Source: Flavobacterium psychrophilum (GTDB lineage: Bacteria > Bacteroidota > Bacteroidia > Flavobacteriales > Flavobacteriaceae). From it: a DNA stretch of 5,058 nt. The notes under the pieces were generated by a model. It saw nothing but the letters and a program-made list of their open reading frames with translations. It made no database searches and was not told the origin of the DNA. A program made the translations under genes and the position numbers. The stretch is from assembly GCA_945905915.1 (NCBI GenBank), contig CAMDQL010000101.1, positions 1 through 5,058 of the forward strand. Reading direction: 5' to 3'. Of this stretch, positions 1 through 5,058 are shown one piece after another; within the stretch, counting starts at the first letter, position 1; the number at the start of each line of letters is the position of its first letter.

Positions 1-185
1 TAATCTTCTTTGGTCGAAGATTTTACTTTTCCAATTAAATCGCCTGTGGCAGGAGAATACGATTCGATGATTTTTCCGTTAGAAAACCACTTTGTTCCCG
101 TAGAAGTTCCTTCGTTTATTTCTTTAATGCCTAATTGTTGCAAAGCGTCTTGCATACCAAATTGAATTGCTGCTTCAGATATCAT
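1..185 (-). CDS. ALDH7 (antiquitin-type) aldehyde dehydrogenase, N-terminal part, cut by window edge
   Basis: The first 61 codons of a leftward gene are visible from the ATG at 185-183, and the next codon begins TA at the window edge. The protein starts MISEAAIQFGMQDALQQLGI. Residues 18-26 (LGIKEINEG) and 43-54 (YSPATGDLIGKV) resemble the start of antiquitin/ALDH7 enzymes, where an 'LGL.EENEG' stretch precedes the 'Y.PA' and '.IA.V' segment of the NAD-binding domain. Known members oxidise alpha-aminoadipate semialdehyde/piperideine-6-carboxylate to alpha-aminoadipate in lysine and pipecolate breakdown, in the cytoplasm with NAD+. The catalytic Cys and Glu lie outside the window, so activity cannot be judged. 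The edge codon TA? is probably Tyr, as 'ED-Y' fits the family, but could be a stop if the gene were broken. The other reading, an ALDH8-type aminomuconate semialdehyde dehydrogenase acting after the neighbouring dioxygenase, fits the N-terminus less well. The ALDH superfamily call is firm; the ALDH7 subfamily call is probable. Confidence 0.82.
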   Translation of the reverse strand, partial: MISEAAIQFGMQDALQQLGIKEINEGTSTGTKWFSNGKIIESYSPATGDLIGKVKSSTKED

Positions 186-222
186 TTTATAACTTTTTTG
201 TAGTGTTTTGTTGAATTTTTTT

Positions 223-254
223 CAAAGGTAGAAAATATATTGTAACTCCATAAA
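223..254 (-). promoter_or_regulatory. Bacteroidetes-type promoter for the aldehyde dehydrogenase
   Basis: Read on the minus strand, 230-223 is TACCTTTG, an exact match to the Bacteroidetes -7 consensus TAnnTTTG. Exactly 20 bp upstream, 254-251 reads TTTA, one base from the -33 consensus TTTG. Transcription would begin near 216-218 and give a leader of about 30 nt before the ATG at 185. No Shine-Dalgarno sequence is visible; the leader is A-rich, as is usual in this phylum. This suggests the ALDH gene can be transcribed independently of the dioxygenase upstream of it. Motif match only. Confidence 0.6.
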
Positions 255-273
255 TGTAATTGTCTTTTAAAAT

Positions 274-405
274 TTTAACCACATAGAATCATAGGTTACT
301 CTATTTAGATAAAGTCGTTTCACTTAACATGAAAAATGATAGTCATCTATCTAACCAAAATGGTCTATCCCGTTCTCTTTTTTTCTATGTCTCTATGTGG
401 TTAGA
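274..405. repeat. Imperfect long inverted repeat (about 18-bp arms, about 90-bp interior)
   Basis: The left arm at 277-294 reads AACCACATAGAATCATAG. The right arm at 385-402 reads CTATGTCTCTATGTGGTT. The two are reverse complements at 16 of 18 positions; the mismatches are adjacent, at 288-289 of the left arm. Pairing extends outward to 274/405 with one wobble. Each arm holds CATAG twice. The interior (295-384) has small hairpins, such as GATAG-TCAT-CTATC at 338-351, but no credible ORF. The left arm abuts a perfect 12-bp palindrome, TTTTAAAATTTT, at 265-276. The right arm ends about 6 bp past the dioxygenase stop codon, so transcripts of that gene would carry the structure at their 3' end, where it could act as a terminator or stabiliser. 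I recall similar 'AACCACATAGA-ACATAG' intergenic sequences in Flavobacterium genomes, which would make this a dispersed repeat, but that is memory and was not tested. No target-site duplication was seen. Confidence 0.7.
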
Positions 406-408
406 GAT

Positions 409-948
409 TTATTTCTTAGAAGTAAACTTTGGATTGGTTTCCATTACTGTTCCACATTGTTTACAAGTTCTTTTTTCTTCCGAAGTAAAAAATTCAGTGA
501 AATGCGGTAGAAAATCCTTTTCAATATCGTGTAATTCAAAATAGACTTCGTGTAATTTATGATTGCAATTATCACAATACCAAAGCAAGCCATCGGTAAA
601 ACCTTTTCCGGCGCGTTTTCTTTCGATTACTAAACCTATCGATCCTTCGCTTCTTGCAGGCGAATGGGGAATTTTTGCAGGATGTAAGTAAATGTCTCCT
701 GCCGAAAGTTTCATGGCTTTCTTCTCACCCTCTTCCTGAATATACACCGTAATTTCACCCTCTAATTGGTAAAATAATTCTTCGGTTTCATTGTAATGAT
801 AATCTTTTCGTGCATTGGGCCCACCCACAACCATCACAATATAATCGTCAGATGCTACGTAAATATTTTTGTTGCCAACTGGTGGTTTTAATAAGTCTTT
901 ATTCTCATTAATCCACTTTTGCAAGTTAAAAGGTTTAGCCGTTGCCAT
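409..948 (-). CDS. nbaC: 3-hydroxyanthranilate 3,4-dioxygenase
   Basis: A 179-residue cytoplasmic Fe(II) dioxygenase of the cupin fold. It opens the ring of 3-hydroxyanthranilate with O2 to give 2-amino-3-carboxymuconate semialdehyde, which either cyclises to quinolinate for NAD synthesis or is broken down further in tryptophan/kynurenine catabolism. The iron ligands His51, Glu57 and His95 are all present, at the same numbering as I recall for the Cupriavidus metallidurans enzyme. Arg47, Arg99 and Glu109 fit the substrate-binding positions. The C-terminal rubredoxin-like iron site, found in bacterial but not animal enzymes, is complete: Cys125-x2-Cys128 and Cys162-x2-Cys165. Length is typical for the bacterial family and the ATG gives a normal N-terminus (MATAKPFNLQKWI). 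The symbol haaO is also used. It lies between the EEP nuclease gene, which ends in a terminator, and the ALDH gene, which has its own promoter, so it may be monocistronic. No kynurenine monooxygenase, kynureninase or ACMSD gene is in the window, so the end use (NAD or degradation) is open. Confidence 0.97.
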   Translation of the reverse strand: MATAKPFNLQKWINENKDLLKPPVGNKNIYVASDDYIVMVVGGPNARKDYHYNETEELFYQLEGEITVYIQEEGEKKAMKLSAGDIYLHPAKIPHSPARSEGSIGLVIERKRAGKGFTDGLLWYCDNCNHKLHEVYFELHDIEKDFLPHFTEFFTSEEKRTCKQCGTVMETNPKFTSKK

Positions 949-961
949 TGTGTTTTTGTTT

Positions 962-969
962 AAAAGGTA
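962..969 (-). promoter_or_regulatory. Possible -7 element for the dioxygenase gene
   Basis: Read on the minus strand, 969-962 is TACCTTTT, one base from TAnnTTTG and sharing TACCTTT with the candidate promoters of the ALDH and nuclease genes. An overlapping alternative, TAACTTTA, lies at 975-968. Transcription would start only about 8-15 nt before the ATG at 948, an unusually short leader. No TTTG-like -33 element lies at the expected spacing; that stretch is the T-tract of the upstream terminator. The call is weak, and read-through from the nuclease gene is an alternative. Confidence 0.3.
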
Positions 970-977
970 AAGTTACT

Positions 978-1024
978 AAAAAGAAAAAAGGTTAGCTGTA
1001 CTTTTTGTTACAAACTAACCTTTT
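978..1024 (-). terminator. Rho-independent terminator of the EEP nuclease gene
   Basis: In the minus-strand direction, 1024-1015 (AAAAGGTTAG) pairs perfectly over 10 bp with 995-986 (CTAACCTTTT). The run continues as CCTTTTTTCTTTTT down to 978, giving a U-rich tail of about 12 nt with one C. Within the 19-nt loop, TGTA at 997-1000 and TACA at 1009-1012 can extend the pairing. The structure begins 12 nt past the nuclease stop codon (1038-1036), the normal place for an intrinsic terminator. The stem is AT-rich, in keeping with the genome. It should separate the nuclease transcript from the dioxygenase gene downstream. Confidence 0.85.
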
Positions 1025-1035
1025 ATTTTGATTTT

Positions 1036-2151
1036 CTATTTAACTTCTTGCACCAAGTAAATATATACAGGGAAGTGATCGGAGAATCCTGGAACGCCGT
1101 TTTGGTTTCGGAGTGGATACCCTTTATACAGACCGGTTTTCTGAATGAGAAAAGGTTTGTTATAAATTCCCGCTTTCCAGTACTTAAAGGTTGCATAATC
1201 ATTTTTGTCTTTAGAAATGAATTGTTCGCTCACCATAATTTGGTCAAAAATATCGCCAGAATCTCTATAGAACAATGACGCATGACCGTCTTTTGCCATT
1301 TGTTCAAACGGATTGAAAATATCCGCTGGTTTTTTTAGTTCCTCTTTTTTAAGTTTAGCGCCAATTCCTTCCTTTACACTCTTGTTATATGCACCATCAT
1401 TTAAATCGCCCATCGTAATGATTTTTGCATTTGGATTAATTTTGATAATAGAATCCATAATTTTTCTATTCAATCTACCCGCTGCTTCACGGTAAGGACT
1501 ACTTCTTTTTTCACCACCAGAACGTGAAGGCCAGTGATTTACAATTATGTTTATTTCTTCTCCGTCTAATAATCCTGTAACTAAAAGTTGGTCACGAGTA
1601 TAAATACGTTTCGTTTTTGCATCTACAGAACCTTTATCGTCGGTTTCTTCACCTTCTTTTTTGTCTTTTTTATCAGATGCCGTTTCATTTTCGTAAACAT
1701 ACAAAGGCACATTAATATAACTTACAGGTTGAAAGTGTTTTTCTTGGTATAAAAATCCAACATCGATACCACGCTTATCAGGTGAATCAAAATGCACTAC
1801 TTTATATCCTTTATTGAGGAGTGTTGGGTGTTTCGTTAAGTCTTCTAAAACTCTTCTGTTTTCAATTTCACACGCACCAATGATTACTGGTGCATTTTTT
1901 TGAGCGTCACTTGTGCCTAATTCAATAAGAACTCTGCTTAAATTATCTAACTTCTTTTTGTAATTTTTTAAAGTCCAGCCTTCCGATGGGGTGTATTCTT
2001 CATCATAAGTATCAGGATCATTAATGGTGTCAAACAAGTTCTCAAAATTATAAAAGGCAACCGTGTGCACTTTAAATTTTTTCTCTTGACAGAAACCAGT
2101 TGTTATTGATAAAATCACAATTAAAAAAGAGATGTAGTGCTTTAATTTCAT
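1036..2151 (-). CDS. Secreted endonuclease/exonuclease/phosphatase (EEP) family protein
   Basis: A 371-residue protein of the EEP (DNase I-like) superfamily, metal-dependent phosphodiesterases that cleave nucleic acids or phosphoesters. Residues 1-21 form a Sec signal peptide with basic start (MKLKHY) and hydrophobic core; mature protein probably begins near Gln22. Cys21 follows Gly-Phe, not a good lipobox, so a soluble periplasmic or secreted protein is more likely than a lipoprotein. The EEP motifs appear in order: Asn35 in YNFENLFD, the metal-binding Glu95 in ACEIEN, Arg127-Gly-Ile-Asp130, His206 in the NHWPSR block, Asp249 and Asn251 in MGDLND, Asp303 in FDQIMVS, and the catalytic Ser357-Asp358-His359. 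Residues 154-183 form a Lys/Glu/Asp-rich insert that looks like a surface loop. The substrate (DNA, RNA or small phosphoester) cannot be read from the motifs. The gene is divergent from a TonB-dependent receptor gene 138 bp away, which hints at a joint role in scavenging. There is no type IX secretion C-terminal domain. Confidence 0.9.
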   Translation of the reverse strand: MKLKHYISFLIVILSITTGFCQEKKFKVHTVAFYNFENLFDTINDPDTYDEEYTPSEGWTLKNYKKKLDNLSRVLIELGTSDAQKNAPVIIGACEIENRRVLEDLTKHPTLLNKGYKVVHFDSPDKRGIDVGFLYQEKHFQPVSYINVPLYVYENETASDKKDKKEGEETDDKGSVDAKTKRIYTRDQLLVTGLLDGEEINIIVNHWPSRSGGEKRSSPYREAAGRLNRKIMDSIIKINPNAKIITMGDLNDGAYNKSVKEGIGAKLKKEELKKPADIFNPFEQMAKDGHASLFYRDSGDIFDQIMVSEQFISKDKNDYATFKYWKAGIYNKPFLIQKTGLYKGYPLRNQNGVPGFSDHFPVYIYLVQEVK

Positions 2152-2195
2152 ACGGAAAGTTATGTTATGGTTATGCTTACTATAAAAAGCAAAGT

Positions 2196-2203
2196 CAAAG
2201 GTA
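2196..2203 (-). promoter_or_regulatory. Candidate -7 element for the EEP nuclease gene
   Basis: Read on the minus strand, 2203-2196 is TACCTTTG, an exact TAnnTTTG match and the same octamer as in the ALDH promoter. The start would fall near 2190, leaving a leader of about 39 nt before the ATG at 2151. No convincing TTTG-type -33 element lies 19-21 bp upstream. The leader carries three overlapping copies of a CATAAC-like motif near 2159-2175, of unknown meaning. No Shine-Dalgarno sequence is present. Confidence 0.5.
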
Positions 2204-2223
2204 GATAATATTATTAAAATTTA

Positions 2224-2231
2224 TACATTTG
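2224..2231 (+). promoter_or_regulatory. Candidate -7 element for the TonB-dependent receptor gene
   Basis: The sequence TACATTTG at 2224-2231 matches TAnnTTTG exactly. Transcription would begin near 2237 and give a leader of about 52 nt. No TTTG lies at the ideal -33 spacing. A second, weaker candidate is TAACTTTA at 2256-2263, for which TTTG at 2228-2231 would be a -33 element with an over-long 24-bp spacer. This -7 lies only 20 bp from the nuclease's, so the two divergent promoters would overlap and could be co-regulated by one factor. That consequence is inferred. Confidence 0.5.
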
Positions 2232-2289
2232 TAGGCTGTTAAGTTTTGAACGATTTAACTTTAAATTAGTATTAATTTTAATATTCTTT

Positions 2290-5058
2290 ATGAAAAAACT
2301 TGTATTGAGCGCATTACTAGTGCTACAAGCTGTTTTTGTTTTTGCTCAGCAAAACCCTGCCTTAAAAGGGAAGGTTGTCGATGCAAAAAGTCAAAAACCA
2401 CTACAAAATGTTGTAGCTACTATTCAAAGTAACAACCAGTCTGTTTTAACTGATTTTGAAGGAAATTTTGTTTTTCAGGCTTTGCCTTCTGGGGCACAAG
2501 TATTGGTGATTAAATCTAATGGATACAATCAACAAAGTTTAACGCTTGAGCCGTTTACAGGCGAAACCATCGACTTAGGAACAATTGTTTTGGAAGAAGA
2601 CATTACTTCTGAACAACAATTAAGTTTAGTAACAATTACTGAAAATGATTTAGGAGATGATAATAGTGGTTCTGAAAGCACCTCGGGTTTATTGCAAGCT
2701 ACGAGAGATGCTTATCAACAAGCGGCTGCTTTTAACTGGGGTCAATCACGTTTTAGAATTAGAGGTTTAGATAATGAATATGGCGTTACCATGATTAATG
2801 GTATTGTAATGAATAAATTGTATGACGGAAGACCACAATGGAGTAACTGGGGTGGTTTAAATGATGCTACAAGAAACCAAGAATTTACTATGGGTTCTGC
2901 GCCGTCTGATTATACTTTTGGTAGTGCATTAGGAACACAAGAAATTAACACTAGAGCTTCATTTTACAGACCAGGATCTAGAATTTCGATGTCGGGTACC
3001 AACACAAATTACAGTTGGAGAACGATGGGAACCTACGCGTCTGGAATGGACAAAGACGGATGGGCGTTTGTAGTTTCTGCATCAAGAAGATGGGCACAAG
3101 AAGGCTATTTTGAAGGAACAGATTATGCAGCCAATTCCCTATTTGCAAGTGTTGAGAAAAAAATAAACGACAAACACAGCTTAAACTTAACTGCAATGTA
3201 CGCTCAAAATAGCAGAGGAAAATCATCGCCAAACACGGAAGAAGTTAATAATTTAATGGGAATTAAATACAATTCTTACTGGGGATGGCAAGATGGTAAA
3301 AAGCGTAATTCAAGAGATAAAGATGTTGAAGAGCCATTAGTGATGTTATCGCACTATTGGAAAATTTCTGATAAAACATCTTTAAATACCAATGTTGCTT
3401 TTCAAACAGGAACCATTGGAAATTCTAGATTAGATTATCAATTAGGAAATAATCCAGATCCAACCTATTATAAAAATTTACCAAGTTATTTCCGTAACTT
3501 AGGAGGATATACGGAAGAACAATTGACACAAATTGGTGATACTTTTAGAGCAAATAGTCAAATCGACTGGAATGCAATGTATATCGCCAATCAAAATAGT
3601 GCCTTCCCTGGAAGAAGCGTTTATGTGTTATATGAAGATCGAACTGATGACAATTTACTGAATGTCAATTCTATCATTAACTCAAGTTTATCAGATAATA
3701 TTGTATTAAATGCTGGGGTTAATGTGAGAAAATTACGTTCACACAATCACCAAAATTTACTTGATCTTATGGGAGGACAATATTTCCTTGATATTGATCC
3801 GTTTTATTCAGGAAATGCAGGTCAATCTGATTTAAATAATCCGAACGGACAAATAGGCGAAAATCAAACGTATGGTTACAACTATTTGTTACATGCGTTA
3901 ACTTTTGACGGTTTTACTCAATTTAAATTTACGTATGACAAAGTTGATTTTTATTTAGCACAAAACTTCTCTAGAACAGAATATCAAAGAGAAGGTTTGT
4001 ACAAAAACGGAATCTATGCCGATAATTCATATGGAAAAGGAAATAGCATCACTTTTGAAAACTTTGGTTTTAAAGGAGGCTTAACCTATAAATTAAACGG
4101 AAGAAATTATTTTGATTTCAACGGATTATATCAAACTAAAGCGCCAAGTTTAAGAAACACTTTCTCTAACGCCCGACTTAATAATGTAATTACTCCAGAT
4201 ATTCAAAGTGAAAGAGTTACCAGTGCAGATGCAAGTTACATCTTAAAAACACCAAGGGTAAAAGCACGCTTGACTGGTTTTTATACAAAAATTCAAGATG
4301 CTACTGAAATTTCATTCTTTTACGGAGAAGGAATTGGAAGCGATGATGGAGGAGACGAAGACACTTTTGTAAGTGAAATTGTATCAGGAATTGACAAACA
4401 AAATATGGGTGTAGAACTTGGTTTAGAATATAATATTACTTCAACCATTAAAGCAACTGCCGCTGCTTCATACGGGCAATATATCTTTTCAGATAATGCA
4501 AGATTGAAAACAAACGATGATGCTTTAGCTGCTACCGGAAACAATTCATTGACTGATTTTGGAACCGTATACATCAAAAATTATCACCAACCAGGCATGC
4601 CACAAACAGCTGCTTCTTTTGGATTAGAATATAGAGATCCTAATTTCTGGTGGATAGGAGCAAATGTTAATTATTTGGCTAACAGCTATGTTGATTTTGC
4701 TAACATTCTAAGAACCGATAATTTTAGTATCGATAGTGCAACAGGCGATAATTATGCTGGTGCAACTCCAGAAACCGTTAGAGCTATTCTTAAACAAGAA
4801 AAATTTGATAGTTTTACATTGGTTAATTTAACAGGAGGAAAATCTTGGAGAATTAGTAAAGCAAACCGAAATACAGTAGGTTTCTTTGCCTCTGTAAATA
4901 ATGTATTTGATATTCAGTACAAAACTGGTGGATTTGAGCAATCTAGAAAAGCAACTTTTCCAGATTTACAAGCTGATCAACTAAGAGGTACTCCTTCTTT
5001 TGGTTCTAAATATTTCTACGGATACGGAAGAACCTTCTTCGTTAACTTCTACATCAAC
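2290..5058 (+). CDS. TonB-dependent outer-membrane receptor with N-terminal carboxypeptidase-regulatory-like domain, 3' end cut by window
   Basis: Open for 923 codons from the ATG at 2290 to the last base, with no internal stop. Residues 1-19 form a signal peptide with a typical flavobacterial end (VFVFA, then QQ). Residues about 24-105 form a carboxypeptidase-D-regulatory-like beta-sandwich (LKGKVVDAKSQKPLQNVVA, then TDFEGNF). A possible TonB box, LSLVTIT, lies at 111-117. The plug spans about 125-230, with RFRIRGLDNEYG at 154-165 and WSNWGGLND at 184-192. The rest is a beta-barrel rich in alternating aromatic/polar strands, with the usual late signature SVNNVFDIQY at 868-877. The end, FFVNFYIN, looks like the last strand just before a terminal aromatic residue and stop, so probably only a few codons are missing. 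Such receptors import large or scarce substrates across the outer membrane using TonB energy. It does not look like a SusC: no SusD gene is visible, though downstream sequence is absent. The substrate is unknown; the divergent EEP nuclease suggests a nucleic-acid or phosphate-containing one (inference). Confidence 0.94.
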   Translation, partial: MKKLVLSALLVLQAVFVFAQQNPALKGKVVDAKSQKPLQNVVATIQSNNQSVLTDFEGNFVFQALPSGAQVLVIKSNGYNQQSLTLEPFTGETIDLGTIVLEEDITSEQQLSLVTITENDLGDDNSGSESTSGLLQATRDAYQQAAAFNWGQSRFRIRGLDNEYGVTMINGIVMNKLYDGRPQWSNWGGLNDATRNQEFTMGSAPSDYTFGSALGTQEINTRASFYRPGSRISMSGTNTNYSWRTMGTYASGMDKDGWAFVVSASRRWAQEGYFEGTDYAANSLFASVEKKINDKHSLNLTAMYAQNSRGKSSPNTEEVNNLMGIKYNSYWGWQDGKKRNSRDKDVEEPLVMLSHYWKISDKTSLNTNVAFQTGTIGNSRLDYQLGNNPDPTYYKNLPSYFRNLGGYTEEQLTQIGDTFRANSQIDWNAMYIANQNSAFPGRSVYVLYEDRTDDNLLNVNSIINSSLSDNIVLNAGVNVRKLRSHNHQNLLDLMGGQYFLDIDPFYSGNAGQSDLNNPNGQIGENQTYGYNYLLHALTFDGFTQFKFTYDKVDFYLAQNFSRTEYQREGLYKNGIYADNSYGKGNSITFENFGFKGGLTYKLNGRNYFDFNGLYQTKAPSLRNTFSNARLNNVITPDIQSERVTSADASYILKTPRVKARLTGFYTKIQDATEISFFYGEGIGSDDGGDEDTFVSEIVSGIDKQNMGVELGLEYNITSTIKATAAASYGQYIFSDNARLKTNDDALAATGNNSLTDFGTVYIKNYHQPGMPQTAASFGLEYRDPNFWWIGANVNYLANSYVDFANILRTDNFSIDSATGDNYAGATPETVRAILKQEKFDSFTLVNLTGGKSWRISKANRNTVGFFASVNNVFDIQYKTGGFEQSRKATFPDLQADQLRGTPSFGSKYFYGYGRTFFVNFYIN

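Noticed and set aside
329..544. 71-codon plus-strand ORF beginning in the intergenic repeat
   Set aside because: Most of it is antisense to the well-supported dioxygenase gene and the rest lies inside the inverted repeat. It has no recognisable domain and no promoter.
1048..1495. Two plus-strand ORFs (1048-1278 and 1313-1495)
   Set aside because: Both are fully antisense to the EEP nuclease, whose catalytic motifs run through these positions. Their proteins show no family features.
2086..2100. Lipoprotein lipobox in the EEP nuclease (Cys21)
   Set aside because: The residues before Cys21 are Thr-Gly-Phe; Phe at -1 is not tolerated in a normal lipobox, and the site fits an ordinary signal peptide end.
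2238..2280. AT-only hairpins upstream of the receptor start (e.g. AAATTA/TAATTT at 2263-2278)
   Set aside because: Stems are 5-6 bp of pure A/T in an AT-rich spacer; these are expected by chance and no riboswitch-like structure is evident.
2978..3232. Minus-strand 84-codon ORF
   Set aside because: Shadow of the TonB receptor frame; the receptor translation is continuous and family-like here.
4320..4577. Minus-strand 85-codon ORF
   Set aside because: Shadow of the receptor gene. Its Ser/Pro-rich end is the antisense reading of the Gly/Asp-rich loop.
1..5058. CRISPR array, tRNA/rRNA, transposase, toxin-antitoxin or phage genes
   Set aside because: No regularly spaced repeats, no cloverleaf or rRNA-like sequence, and no mobile-element protein on either strand. 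All coding space is accounted for by the four genes.

Overview
This low-GC window looks like chromosomal DNA from a marine or freshwater Bacteroidetes species, most likely a Flavobacterium or close relative. The reasons are the AT-rich codon choice (TTA Leu, AGA Arg, AAA Lys), the lack of Shine-Dalgarno sequences before starts, TAnnTTTG-type -7 promoter elements, and a TonB-dependent receptor with an N-terminal carboxypeptidase-regulatory-like domain. Genus assignment is inference from gene content and style.

Layout: three genes read leftward and one reads rightward. (1) 1-185, minus: the first 61 codons of an ALDH7/antiquitin-type aldehyde dehydrogenase, cut by the window edge. (2) 186-408: a 223-bp gap holding the ALDH promoter and an imperfect long inverted repeat whose arms lie about 90 bp apart. 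(3) 409-948, minus: complete 3-hydroxyanthranilate 3,4-dioxygenase (kynurenine pathway) with all metal ligands intact. (4) 949-1035: a clear Rho-independent terminator for the next gene and a possible short-leader promoter for the dioxygenase. (5) 1036-2151, minus: a secreted endonuclease/exonuclease/phosphatase (EEP) superfamily protein. (6) 2152-2289: a divergent promoter region. (7) 2290-5058, plus: a TonB-dependent outer-membrane receptor, open through 923 codons to the window end and probably only a few codons short of its stop.

The left half is cytoplasmic amino-acid catabolism (tryptophan/kynurenine, and probably lysine/pipecolate through ALDH7). The right half is envelope biology: an exported EEP hydrolase divergent from an outer-membrane importer, a pairing that suggests degradation and uptake of a nucleic-acid or phosphoester-derived substrate. 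That functional link is inference. I found no CRISPR array, tRNA, rRNA, transposase or phage gene. The least explained items are the inverted repeat, the nuclease/receptor pairing, and an acidic Gly/Asp-rich loop in the receptor.
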